From Phallusia fumigata (taxonomy: Eukaryota > Chordata > Ascidiacea > Phlebobranchia > Ascidiidae), in the NCBI GenBank assembly GCA_008931825.1, contig QXVZ01007632.1, positions 1-20,111 of the forward strand: a DNA stretch of 20,111 nucleotides. Reading direction: 5' to 3'. Below, piece after piece: positions 9,601-16,006 of this stretch. Below the pieces are notes generated by a model. The model was not told the origin of the DNA, did no database searches, and saw only the letters and a program-made list of their open reading frames with translations. Both the position numbers and the translations under genes were made by a program. Position 1 is the stretch's first letter, and every line of letters begins with the position of its first letter.

Positions 9601-12600
9601 TGTGTTTCGGGGATCTAGGTGGTGTCAAGTTTGCCAAGAACAAAACGAGCACTAAATGAGGTCACCCAATCATGATGCATCGATAGCACATAACAGAGTT
9701 ATACATTTGCTAGAAGAGCCTTCATAAATTCAAACAATGCCCGATAACAACAGTTTATTTATAACAGAGTTTAAGTTTAGATCTCGGAAATAACGGAATT
9801 AATTTAAACATTTTGCCATCATTGGATAGTTTCCGACGAAAGTACCCGCCGTTACTGCCTTCCTGGCAAAATACGACTAATCGAGCGAAAATCTAGAAAC
9901 AAGGTTACCGGGTATCACAACTCATATAAACGTTTATAACTGGTTTTTATAAAGGGTCCACAGCATTCAGTTAAATCGTTAAAGAGCTCCAAGACACTGA
10001 AACTGGTTTGGACCTTTTTGTGGAGGACTGCAATCTTCCGATCCTTAACATCCAGAGTATCCCGAAGATGCGAGAGTTCGGATCCGTTGCTGCTCCTCTC
10101 CTCCTGGAGTCGGGAGAGATGCTCCTGCTTCTGATCGATCACCTGCTGCTTCTCATCCAGTCGGGTGCGAAGGGAATCAACCTGGAAAAAATCAGGAATT
10201 TAAATTTCCCTATTTTAAATTTCCTTCAGTAGTTGAGTTGGTCTATTTTCAACAATATTAAGTTCAATATTTTTCTAACTCACAAAAATTTTACGATTTG
10301 GTGGTCAGTGGGTTAACCTATGTGCAACAGGAGGTGATAGTTTCTGTGAACAAAAAAAATATGTGCGTTCCTTCAGGAAGAGGGGCCATGTAATGACAGT
10401 CATTTAGGACAGAAAAGTGCAATTCACATTCATAAATAGGAATCTTGTCAGTTAAATAGTTAAAATCCAGTTTAGCAATTTACCAAATAACTAGGCACTA
10501 CGCACACACATTCGGAAATATTAAGGATTTGGTAAAATTGCTTAACAGTTTCCAATCTTGTCACCACAACAACACGTTAACACCTAAATCCGGAACAAAG
10601 AATCGACCGTAAAGTCGTAGAGCAAATCGAAACCGGACGACTCAAATCGACAGGGGGGGTCAGGAGAGGAAAGTTAAACAATACGGAAATAACCACTTTC
10701 AAATGTCACACGAGCGGGTCGATAACGGAAACTTCTGTCAAGAGTTACAAATAAATCGTGGATTTAACGATTGGGATTTTATCGAAATTAGAAGTAAAAA
10801 AGCATACAAACAGTGGCAACAAAATACTGTTCGTTTGTGGTTATTTTGTCCACAGCTTTGAGGCAAGAATTCTCCACAAACGTAGGTGGGTCAGGTTGGC
10901 ATCGTTTAACTTGTTATTGTGCTATAAATACCAACCCATGTTCCCTAGACTGTATGTGATCTGCTGTTCTTACGTTCACCTGTGGGAAACGTTACCCACC
11001 GCTACTACATGTTCCCTGTGGGATTTTGCACAAAACGCTTGCATCGAGAACCGAAATTACTGCGTCGTTCACGCGGCCACCATATTTTTCATCGATTGTC
11101 GCTTTGTACAAACGGAAAGCTAAAACTGAAGGTCGGCTTCATATTTCGCCGCCAACCAAGCAACAAACAGAACATACGTATATTTCCACCATTTTTCTTT
11201 CTAATTTTATTTTCAGACAAAAATCTCCTTTATCATCTCTAAATTTTAACATACATTTTGAAAAAAATAATAATATACTTTCTAAATTTTATATTCTTTA
11301 CCAGATTAATTTAAAAACTTCTCATTCACCTCCGATTGCAAGATAGCGGCCCTCTGCTCCTTAGCAGTGAGGGATTCCTTCAGTACATCGATGTGTTGTC
11401 TGCTGTCCGACTGTTGGTTGTTGAGGGTATCAAGGCGAGTTTNCTACAGTTGCAGACATAAACACAAGTAACCTTGATGTCAAGGATGGACTGCATCGCT
11501 TTATTCTTGGACGCCGAATCATCATAGACATCAGCTTCCTGCAAGTAAATTTAATATTTTTGTATTACCGTCAGGTGGCAGTATTAAGCCAATTATGGAA
11601 TATTTTACATTTCGACATTATCACGCTTTTTCTCGAGATTGCTTTGAGAGAATCTGGGACTAAAATCGTTTTAAGCCAACTAAAGAAGTGGTTCTCATCA
11701 TTTTTGATGCATTGCGACCATAGCTTACTTTGGAACTTTTCATTCCTCCCCTACTAGACAAGAAGTGATATAAAGTAACATTAAAATGCTTGTAACCAAT
11801 GGTCTACCTAAAAAAATACTACACTTATCATAAATAACTTAACTATTAAGTGAAAATTCCCCCCTAAATTTATAAAACTCCTATCTCGCCAGTTACCATT
11901 CTCATTTTCTGCAGTTCTCTTGACTTTTCGCTGAGCAGCATATCGGCGTGGGCCAGCCTACTTTCGTAATCAGCAACCTGCACTCGGAGTGCGTCCATTT
12001 CCACAGATGCTACGACGCTGGAATCGTCTGATTTTGAAAGACCTGAGAAAATGTAATTAAATACATAACTGCGTATGTCAGAAATCTATGTATGAAGGAA
12101 ATATGGATCTAGAAGCCTAAAGATGGCTAATATTAAAACTTCAAGTCCTTTTGGGGTTCAACGCCCGAAATCCAAAACTATTTCTGATGCAACAACAGCG
12201 TTTGTTGCAACGCAGAAAATGTTTTACATACAAGTACTGGCGTGCATCTTCTTGTTGAGACTGTTTAAACCGTGAATCGTGTACCGAAATGCAAAAGTAT
12301 GCGACTTGTAGGTCAAAACCTACTATATGTTTAAAGCAGTTTATCCTTTACGGACTACTAACGAAATTTTATCACGACAGCAATAGAATACAACCAACAA
12401 CAGACGCAACATTTCGATGTCGAAGTGACCTTGAGCGAACCACCAGTACAAAACTTCAAAGTCAAAACCTCATTTCCCCACATTCTCAAGCCGCGACCCC
12501 GCATTACGGAAGTGACAACTCTTGGCAAGCTTGTGTTTATAATTTCTTCGAATCCCCGGCAGCCGCAAGCAGGAAGGACACGGGGCTATAGATGACGTCG

Positions 12601-15535
12601 AGACAAAGGTCACTGATATAAAACAAACTTGAGAGCTTGGGGTGGAGCCGCTTGGTAGCAGAAGCAAAAGAATGTTCAGGCGAGTGAAGCCACAAGAATG
12701 ATTCACATTTTAACATCTCTTTTGCAATGCTTTTCTTATTTGAAAAAAGGATGCAAATTCAACTTAGGTGTTGAAGCAAATAAGGTCGCACATTTTTAAT
12801 TCCAAAACAAGCAAATCATCACTTGTTAAAGACCCATGCACACGAATAACACTTGTTAAACCTGTCCTTGATGGTAGATGCAAAATTGCTTGAAACCCCG
12901 CGACACACACCAAACAACCCAGTGACCCACATACGGTCGTACGCTGCCCACCCATGTTAAAAATGCAAACGAAGATTGTTAGATTTTATGTTGCAATCTA
13001 TTTTGCCTTCGGATATCTGTGTTTTTCAGATTAGGTTATGGTTTTCGACCCATTATATTCGTGTTTTCGACCCAAAATAAAAATCAAATTGTACGAATGA
13101 ACCTCTTCAAAAATTTCAATTCAAATACTGCAAATGATTCTCTTGTTTTAACATAGTTATGTCAGTGATATACAATAAGAATGAAAGATTTCAGTTTTCG
13201 CAAAAAATTACTCCAACACACCGGCGACTACAGAATAAAGGACCAGCCACCCTTTTACATGGAGAGATTTCTAAAATGTAAAAGTACTGGTTTAGCGCCT
13301 TAAAACGTTACTCGTACTATTTCACATTAACATGTTCTATTCGTTTGATAGTCACACGGCCCGGTAGTCAATTTTTAACAGGTTAATGTCCCAACGAACT
13401 CTAAAGTTCCCTTGTTTGTAAAATGATTAACAAAACTGCTATTGAAACCGATTAGAGAGATTTAACGCTCAGAAATCAATGAGAACAGTGGGAAATCCGG
13501 TTAATTAAATGAGTAATGCGTACCAGCAATACGCAATACAGAAAGAATTAAAGTTTTTCACGTCACAAATCGGTTCTGGGCAACAACTGGGTCGCACAAA
13601 TTAATTAGTTGCTATTAATACGTGAGTTTTCATGACGCGTCGGACCCCGGAAATCACGACGTTTAAGATCCAACTACGTGGAAATAGAGAAATGTGAATT
13701 GGAGTTTATAAATGGACCGGAAATATTGGTGCCACCTGGTGACTAATTTGGTGGAATGTGTTGGGGTACATTTGCAACCAACGACGCTTGTTACAAGTGA
13801 ACAACTTAAGCTTTTATGATCATGATTTTTTGTGATCTGTGGGGGTCAGAGTGCAAGATCGGCATTACATCTACAACATCCAAAGATTTTAGAAACTCAA
13901 TGGTTTAGTTATTTAAACAAGACAACAATAATTGCGTTGCGGAAATTACAAAAGGAAATGCAATAAACTTGTTCATGAGTTTCAAGGGGTACCCGACAAG
14001 AAAAAAGGATAAGAATCATTGCTCTAATAAGATGGGGCACATCGTTGTTTATATTGTAAACAGCGTTTGGCTCCGTTTACTTTGTCCCTAATTGTTTTTA
14101 TGCCTTCAATTAACACCAGCGTTTTACCTACGGTTGCTCTGAATTTATTAAAAAAGTTCGTTGTGAAGACAAGGTTTATAAAGATTCAACATGTCTCGAA
14201 TTACTCGACGCCGAGTTTTTAAATCAGCAAGAAGTAGCAGGTTTGCACCTAAACTGAATTTGTCGCAATGATTTGAACTTAACTCGAATCAAATCACAAA
14301 AAAAACGACTTCACTCGAAAACGAAATCGAACTTCGCTTGATTGGAGTTTAGGAAATTGTTACGAAACTGCAGTTGCAAAAACAACCGAAAACATAGAAA
14401 GAAAGAAAAAAAATAGTCTGTTTTTGCAACATCACGTAAAACAACGCACGCAACGGCTTTACATTGCTGTATTACACACAACGGTGCAATGTAAGCAAAG
14501 CCTTAATGACGACTCTTACAGAATTTTTTGCTTTGTCACTGAGACTCAGAAAAAAAACGAAAGTACAATTTTCGTGCAACTATCGAGGGAATTTACCTCA
14601 TTTCTACCCAATATTGCCGTGACAGGGATCACGTGATTGCAATGACACATATTTAGAGTCTGACGTGACGTCGACAACCACGTGGTGTGACGTAATACTC
14701 ATCGGGAGTCTGAATTCAGGGGGAAAGTTGTTTATTGCTGATAACGTCGAAATTTCTCGAAAAAAATGCACAGATTGAGGTGTGACGTAATGCTTGATTT
14801 TAAATGAAGCAGAAATTGGTTAAATGAGCTATATGATCGATGGCATGGCTAAAGGCGAAATAGGAAATTGACCTTGGTAAAATTAGAAACTGTTCTTGTG
14901 AAAACAGTTCATGTTGATAACGTGCATAAGGTCATTAATAATAAAATAGTGCCTCTATTAATTTCACGTTTTGGGGGCCTGTGGGTTAACTGACAGGCCA
15001 ATCGGGTTCAAAGTTACAGTGCAGAACTTTTAATACTTATCTATCATATGTGCAAATTTTTAAGAAATCTACACCACCTTTCTTTACCAAAACAGAAAGA
15101 AAAACCAATCAATATGTTTCTTCATGGACAGGGACCCACAATCGTTCACAATATGACGGGAGTTTGTAAACAGAATACCATGCTAATTGCAATCCATGAA
15201 CAAACCACTTTTTATATCAACACTGACAACACAGACGCTTTTACACGTTTTTAAAAAAAGGTTTTCCAAGCTCTGGTGAAAAAACTTGTAAAAAAACAAG
15301 TTAATTTCAACAATTTTACCACACAAGAACGTTTACCTAATATGTAGCCAACTTGTAGATTAACAGTGCCCTCATCTTACCTTTGCACTGCAGCATCTCG
15401 AGTAGTTTCCGTACAGATTCGTCCCTCGTATCCAGTGTTTGTCTCTGCGCTTCGATTCTCGTTTCCATCTCCTCCATCGTTCTCTGTAGGAGCTCGTTCT
15501 CCCGCGCCAGTCGCTCGTTGTCATCTTGCAAAACC
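501..15535 (-). CDS. ERC: ELKS/ERC/CAST family coiled-coil scaffold protein (partial, 15 exons seen)
   Basis: Span of a multi-exon minus-strand gene. In gene order the exons are 15535-15381, 12042-11897, 11538-11473, 11442-11330 (5' end cut by an N), 10181-10014, 9519-9382, 9026-8886, 8349-8209, 6809-6717, 6649-6549, 6476-6371, 6296-6165, 5746-5586, 4584-4437 and 620-501. All readable borders are GT..AG and the frame is continuous except across the N. The roughly 643 codons are almost entirely charged heptad-type coiled coil. They carry family signatures in order: RDESVRKLLEMLQ, VLKESLTAKEQRAAILQ, EHASSLASSSLKKDSK, ELDRLLEILKETENEK, RIEELEEALRES, AAISEKDANIALLELS, TQNR. In animals ERC proteins scaffold the presynaptic cytomatrix (with RIM, liprin-alpha and Munc13/Piccolo partners) and cortical exocytosis sites with Rab6. 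Human ERC1 has about 1,100 residues, so this is the central to C-terminal part. The N-terminal exons and the end (FIP-like helix, PDZ-binding tail) were not found. ERC1 and ERC2 cannot be told apart here; a pre-vertebrate single orthologue is likely. Confidence 0.95.
621..4436 (-). other. ERC: Intron between exons n and o (3.8 kb), with CpG-rich patches
   Basis: GT at 4436-4435 and AG at 622-621. No coding exon was recognised inside. Mostly AT-rich, except two patches visibly richer in CpG and GC: about 2470-2730 and 3620-3965. A short palindrome GCCGCTAGCGGC lies near 1801-1812. Open frames here (for example 2484-2810 on the plus strand) have no recognised domain. Confidence 0.7.
4437..4584 (-). 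CDS. ERC: ERC exon n
   Basis: 148 nt. The first base completes Lys; 49 codons follow (QQALLAAISEKDANIALLEL through KDKLVQQLKQQ), ending phase 0. AAISEKDANIALLELS and the REKDKLVQQLKQQ end are close to identical to vertebrate ERC. Acceptor TTTCCAG, donor GTAAGT. This is the end of the main conserved coiled coil; a 3,816-nt intron separates it from the next exon. Confidence 0.96.
4609..4852. mobile_element. Candidate hAT-like MITE remnant
   Basis: The left end CAGGGGTTCCTGAGAC and the reverse complement of the right end, CAGGGATGCTTAAAC, form imperfect terminal inverted repeats resembling the CAGGGGTTCTCAAAC ends of hAT elements. Length 244 bp, no coding capacity. The flanking 8-mers TGTTAGTT and TGTAAAAT agree at 5 of 8 positions, so a decayed target duplication is possible but not shown. 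Lies in the intron between exons m and n, 24 nt from exon n. Confidence 0.45.
4999..5119 (+). repeat. Dispersed repeat, copy A
   Basis: Begins TTTTACGTTTCGGGG, then CCTGTGGGTGAAC, GGGTTAAAAAGTTG, AGTGCACAACTTTA, GATACGCATTTA, and ends AAATTTTTAA. The same ordered blocks occur at 5337-5429 and 14961-15069 with different indels, so this is an old interspersed family. No terminal inverted repeats or Pol III boxes were recognised. Confidence 0.7.
5337..5429 (+). repeat. Dispersed repeat, copy B
   Basis: AATTTCACGTTTTAGGGG, CCTGTGGGTGAACT, GGGTTAAAAGTTG, AGTGCACAGATACCC, TTTATCATGTGTG, AAATTTCAAGAAAT. Same order and orientation as copy A, which lies in the same 1-kb intron, but a central piece present in A and C is missing. 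Confidence 0.7.
5586..5746 (-). CDS. ERC: ERC exon m
   Basis: 161 nt: 53 codons plus two bases (MEELVREFEQTKSILAQ through RRKHLEEALDV plus AA). ERRKHLEEAL matches vertebrate ERRKHLEEVLEMK. The initial Met is internal: the frame joins exon l without a gap (EKQ-MEEL, as vertebrate EKQVEEL). The acceptor is GTTCGTAG and the donor a consensus GTAAGT. Confidence 0.95.
5827..6096. mobile_element. hAT-like MITE
   Basis: Left end CAGTGTTTCTTAAG; right end, read as reverse complement, CAGTGATTCCCAACCTTTTT, the classic hAT terminal sequence. Length 270 bp, no transposase frame. Flanking 8-mers TGGTAAAG and GAATAAAC share only a central TAAA, so the target duplication is decayed or not intact. It occupies most of the 418-nt intron between exons l and m. 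Confidence 0.6.
6165..6296 (-). CDS. ERC: ERC exon l
   Basis: 132 nt, 44 codons (RQMKTRDERIEELEEALRE through ARHKVEKQ), phase 0 at both ends. RIEELEEALRESVSITAERE is close to vertebrate RIEELEEALRESVQITAERE. Acceptor GTTTAG, donor GTGACT. A hAT-like MITE starts 68 nt downstream of the donor, within a 418-nt intron. Confidence 0.95.
6371..6476 (-). CDS. ERC: ERC exon k
   Basis: 106 nt. The first base completes the split Lys codon from exon j; 35 codons follow (QTRDLNAQIKTLNAQMLEE through DKDLAKLL), ending phase 0. It aligns loosely with the vertebrate stretch RQVKDQNKKVANLKH..SAQMLEEARR; the AQMLEE core is shared. It is shorter than the vertebrate equivalent, so a few heptads appear to be absent. 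Acceptor TTTACAG, donor GTAAGT, both strong. Flanked by introns of only 72 and 74 nt. Confidence 0.9.
6549..6649 (-). CDS. ERC: ERC exon j
   Basis: 101 nt: 33 codons plus two bases (VTRGQGELDRLLEILK through NKDKKIMTLE plus AA). ELDRLLEILKETENEK is near-identical to vertebrate VDRLLEILKEVENEK. The donor is GTTGGT. Using the GTGTTT three codon positions further on would cause a stop in the next exon, so the earlier, weaker donor is required. The acceptor reads TCAAG, a less usual AAG; a GGGCAG twelve bases later would also keep frame and drop VTRGQ-type residues, so the exon start is less certain than its end. Confidence 0.9.
6717..6809 (-). CDS. ERC: ERC exon i (variable coiled-coil segment, tandem acceptors)
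   Basis: 93 nt, 31 codons if the first acceptor is used (TQQSVALAKTKEESKEK through KALKEKSEE), phase 0 at both ends. It fills the place of the vertebrate segment after SQLKK, which is poorly conserved; identity rests on position and frame. The sequence CAGACTCAGCAG offers three in-frame acceptors, giving exon starts at 6809, 6803 or 6800. Donor GTAGCG. A 67-nt intron follows. The upstream intron is 1,399 nt. Confidence 0.82.
6810..8208 (-). other. ERC: Intron between exons h and i (1.4 kb)
   Basis: Donor GTACGT at 8208; acceptor ACGCAG ending at 6810. Apart from the duplication at 6890-7171 it is AT-rich, with A-rich runs near 7205-7320. No exon, RNA gene or transposon end was recognised in 7172-8208. 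Confidence 0.65.
6890..7171 (+). repeat. Diverged tandem duplication, two units of about 140 bp
   Basis: Unit 1 (from 6890) and unit 2 (from 7032) both begin GAYGGCAGYGG, then ATTAGTAATAGA(C/T)GTAGGTTT, pass through a CTTTTGC/CCTTTGC-type block and GTTTGCAA or CTGCAAGG, and end with TTGTTNTTTTTCTTG. They differ by many substitutions and indels, so the duplication is old. It lies in the 1,399-nt intron between exons h and i. Confidence 0.6.
8209..8349 (-). CDS. ERC: ERC exon h
   Basis: 141 nt, 47 codons (TSLSEVQEHASSLASSSLK through GRLTSQLKK), phase 0 at both ends. EHASSLASSSLKKDSKMK is a near-identical match to vertebrate ERC (EHASSLASSGLKKDSRLK) and one of the most diagnostic blocks of the family. 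Acceptor GTCCAG, donor GTACGT. It ends at the SQLKK pattern, after which the family becomes variable. Confidence 0.95.
8350..8885 (-). other. ERC: Intron between exons g and h (536 nt)
   Basis: Donor GTAGCT, acceptor GTCCAG. AT-rich; nothing recognised inside. Confidence 0.75.
8886..9026 (-). CDS. ERC: ERC exon g
   Basis: 141 nt, 47 codons (DKVIERLRSSQESTEDKF through GLQKSLAEKE), phase 0 at both ends. It corresponds to the vertebrate ERC segment RTIERLKEQRDRDEREKQEEID through LLQGDLSEKEAS. Highly charged, Lys/Glu-rich and without helix breakers after residue 15. Acceptor GATAG, donor GTAGCT. Confidence 0.92.
9081..9317. mobile_element. Candidate hAT-like MITE remnant
   Basis: Left end TAGGGGTTCCTAAACTGGGG and reverse complement of the right end CAGAGGTTACTTAATG form imperfect inverted repeats of hAT type. 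The left end runs into TTACCCCTATAGGGGTA, a short palindrome common in such elements. Length 237 bp, no coding capacity, no convincing target duplication. Fills most of the intron between exons f and g. Confidence 0.4.
9382..9519 (-). CDS. ERC: ERC exon f
   Basis: 138 nt, 46 codons (IESLAEVVREKDRQIAANG through MEEALTEK), phase 0 at both ends. The SSTSDSALSTMEEALTEK block matches the vertebrate pattern TTNTDTALTTLEEALAEK, including the short Ser/Thr-rich break in the helix. Acceptor TTTGCAG, donor GTGACA. A MITE-like element lies in the 355-nt intron that follows. Confidence 0.94.
9520..10013 (-). other. ERC: Intron between exons e and f (494 nt)
   Basis: Donor GTCCAA, acceptor TTTGCAG. AT-rich; no feature recognised. 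Confidence 0.7.
10014..10181 (-). CDS. ERC: ERC exon e
   Basis: 168 nt, 56 codons (VDSLRTRLDEKQQVIDQK through DVKDRKIAVLHKK), phase 0 at both ends. The ends match the vertebrate segment that starts VDALRLRLEEK and ends LDVKERKVNVLQKK. Uninterrupted coiled coil except a short SSNGS linker near residues 30-34. The acceptor is strong (TTTTTTCCAG). The donor reads GTCCAA, poor at positions +3 to +6; the match to the family boundary after the double Lys is the main support for it. Confidence 0.93.
10286..10325 (+). repeat. Dispersed repeat, possible fragment D
   Basis: AATTTTACGATTTGGTGG followed by CAGTGGGTTAACC resembles the first 40 bases of copies A to C. The rest is not recognisable, so this is a tentative truncated copy. 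Confidence 0.35.
10977..10988 (+). promoter_or_regulatory. Possible E-box plus Su(H)/RBPJ-type site
   Basis: CACCTG overlaps TGTGGGAA, a match to the YGTGRGAA consensus of Su(H)/RBPJ next to a bHLH/Snail-type E-box. A single match this short can occur by chance. Confidence 0.25.
11330..11442 (-). CDS. ERC: ERC exon d (5' end truncated at N)
   Basis: 113 nt can be read. The frame starts with two bases of a codon whose first base is the N at 11443, followed by 37 codons (TRLDTLNNQQSDSRQH through AILQSE). HIDVLKESLTAKEQRAAILQ is nearly identical to vertebrate ERC and fixes frame and identity. Donor GTGAAT after the GAG codon, phase 0. The true acceptor cannot be placed. The TGTAG next to the N looks like one but belongs to sequence on the other side of the join. 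Confidence 0.92.
11443..11443. other. Single N: probable contig join with missing exon sequence
   Basis: The N lies at the 5' edge of exon d and 30 nt from the donor of exon c. The protein on either side skips about 90-100 residues expected in ERC (the segment between the pattern VIEMKD and LETLTN of vertebrates). The N therefore probably stands for a gap of unknown size. Confidence 0.75.
11473..11538 (-). CDS. ERC: ERC exon c (22 codons, next to an assembly N)
   Basis: 66 nt encoding EADVYDDSASKNKAMQSILDIK, given here split as EADVYDDSASK plus NKAMQSILDIK. The second half aligns with the vertebrate ERC segment of pattern AKTKALQTVIEMKD. Acceptor TTGCAG, donor GTTACT, phase 0 at both ends. 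Only 29 nt of intron follow before the N at 11443. In vertebrate ERC about 90-100 more residues follow before the sequence found in the next exon, so coding sequence is missing from this assembly rather than spliced out across a 29-nt intron. Confidence 0.9.
11539..11896 (-). other. ERC: Intron between exons b and c (358 nt)
   Basis: Donor GTAACT, acceptor TTGCAG; nothing recognised inside. Confidence 0.75.
11897..12042 (-). CDS. ERC: ERC exon b
   Basis: 146 nt. The first two bases complete the Gly codon split with exon a; 48 full codons follow (LSKSDDSSVVASVEMD through LLSEKSRELQKMRM). It corresponds to the vertebrate segment just after LLEMLQSKG, where a short Ser-rich linker with an LSxK start leads back into coiled coil. 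The Ser/Asp-rich start (residues 1-12) is a natural break between helical segments. Acceptor TCTCAG, donor GTAACT, end phase 0. The flanking introns are 3,338 nt upstream and 358 nt downstream. Confidence 0.92.
14628..14790. promoter_or_regulatory. Cluster of CACGTG and TGACGT sites (possible enhancer or internal promoter)
   Basis: Within 163 bp: ATCACGTGAT (14628-14637), TGACGT (14661-14666), GTGACGTCG (to 14673), CCACGTGG (14678-14685), TGACGTAA (14688-14695) and TGACGTAA (14783-14790). Palindromic E-boxes and CRE/ATF words recur at a density unlike the flanking AT-rich intron. No TATA box or start codon context was recognised; function is inferred. Confidence 0.35.
14961..15069 (+). repeat. 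Dispersed repeat, copy C
   Basis: ATTTCACGTTTTGGGGG, CCTGTGGGTTAACTG, CGGGTTCAAAGTTA, AGTGCAGAACTTTTA, CTATCATATGTGC, AAATTTTTAAGAAAT. It matches copy B at both ends and copy A in the middle. Located in the 3.3-kb intron upstream of exon b. Confidence 0.7.
15381..15535 (-). CDS. ERC: ERC exon a (most 5' exon in window)
   Basis: 155 nt, encoding about 51 residues that begin VLQDDNERLARENELLQ and end RKLLEMLQCKG. RDESVRKLLEMLQ is one of the best conserved ERC/ELKS signatures (RDESIKKLLEMLQ in vertebrates). The acceptor is a pyrimidine-rich tract ending CAG just right of 15535; the donor is GTAAGA. The exon starts with the last base of a split codon and ends with the first base of the next (GGT, Gly). 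This matches the two-base start of the exon at 12042-11897. Upstream coding sequence must therefore exist, but none was recognised up to 20111. Continuous coiled coil, no Pro or internal stop. The open frame reads on into the intron in both directions, so open-frame length alone would overstate the exon. Confidence 0.95.
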
Positions 15536-15719
15536 CTGAAGGGAAGAAATTCATCAGTTGGTGGAGTCGTTCTGCGTAAATGCCATAATCCAGTAATGTC
15601 CAAACTTTTCTTAAAAAGGCCAACATTCAGGTAAAGAATCCCTCGGGCCAGAGTTTTTAAGAATAAAATTCGTACTCAAATAGACAGCTGCACAACGATC
15701 ATATCAGCCTTATGGGATT

Positions 15720-16006
15720 TGTGTTGCGTCAGTACAATGTACTCTTCCATACTAGCGGTGAATAAAGTTCCATGTGTGAAGTCGCTTCTACCAAAGCCTA
15801 ATTCTAACATTGACGGGCCATGTGCAACCCAATTTCGAACCCCAGTCGTTGTAGGACGCTTAAAAAGAAATCAGGGTAGGCACAACAACAATACACTTGC
15901 GTTGACTGGAAAATTCTTGCCAGCGATGGGACTCGAACCCACGACAGAGGACTACCTGGCACGGAAGGCGCTATATTAATAAAGCTAGTCCACTACTTGC
16001 TGAACG
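15720..16006 (-). mobile_element. tRNA-derived SINE
   Basis: On the minus strand TAGTGGACTAG (15995-15985) fits the Pol III A box TRGYNNANNNG exactly. GGTTCGAGTCC (15939-15929) is a perfect B box within a 5-bp T-arm-like stem (GTGGG/CCCAT). The boxes are 45 nt apart, as in tRNA genes. The D and anticodon regions are degenerate and a unique body continues to about 15720, so this is a SINE head plus body, not a functional tRNA. The 3' end is approximate. Ciona is known to carry short composite retroposons; I could not check which family this is. Confidence 0.7.

Larger units (their letters stand above)
10182..11329 (-). other. ERC: Intron between exons d and e (1.1 kb)
   Basis: Donor GTGAAT, acceptor TTTCCAG. 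Holds repeat fragment D (10286-10325) and a CACCTG/TGTGGGAA motif pair at 10977-10988. A near-repeated word CATGTTCCCT occurs at about 10938 and 11009. Plus-strand open frames in 10758-11346 show no domain. Confidence 0.65.
12043..15380 (-). other. ERC: Intron between exons a and b (3.3 kb)
   Basis: Donor GTAAGA at 15380, acceptor TCTCAG ending at 12043. Contains repeat copy C, a cluster of CRE and E-box sites (14628-14790) and a perfect 8-bp hairpin TGCAACAA/TTGTTGCA at 12188-12209. No exon was seen. A GC-richer spot at 12480-12600 carries TGACGTCG and CAAAGGTCA words. Confidence 0.65.

Noticed and set aside
11444..11472. 29-nt intron joining exons c and d
   Set aside because: Too short for a spliceosomal intron, and it would delete a conserved part of the ERC rod; the N marks a gap.
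12188..12209. Perfect 8-bp hairpin TGCAACAA/TTGTTGCA
   Set aside because: Expected by chance in a window this size; no flanking structure suggesting a microRNA precursor or transposon end.
13041..13074. GTTTTCGACCCA repeated twice, 22 bp apart
   Set aside because: Only two short copies; no larger repeat structure.
15719..15979. Plus-strand open frame reading ..GLEPTTEDYLARKAL
   Set aside because: It is the antisense of the SINE; GLEPTT-type peptides are the usual translation of a reversed tRNA B box.
15929..16000. Functional tRNA gene on the minus strand
   Set aside because: A and B boxes are good, but the D and anticodon arms do not fold into a cloverleaf by eye and a non-tRNA body follows; a SINE explains it.
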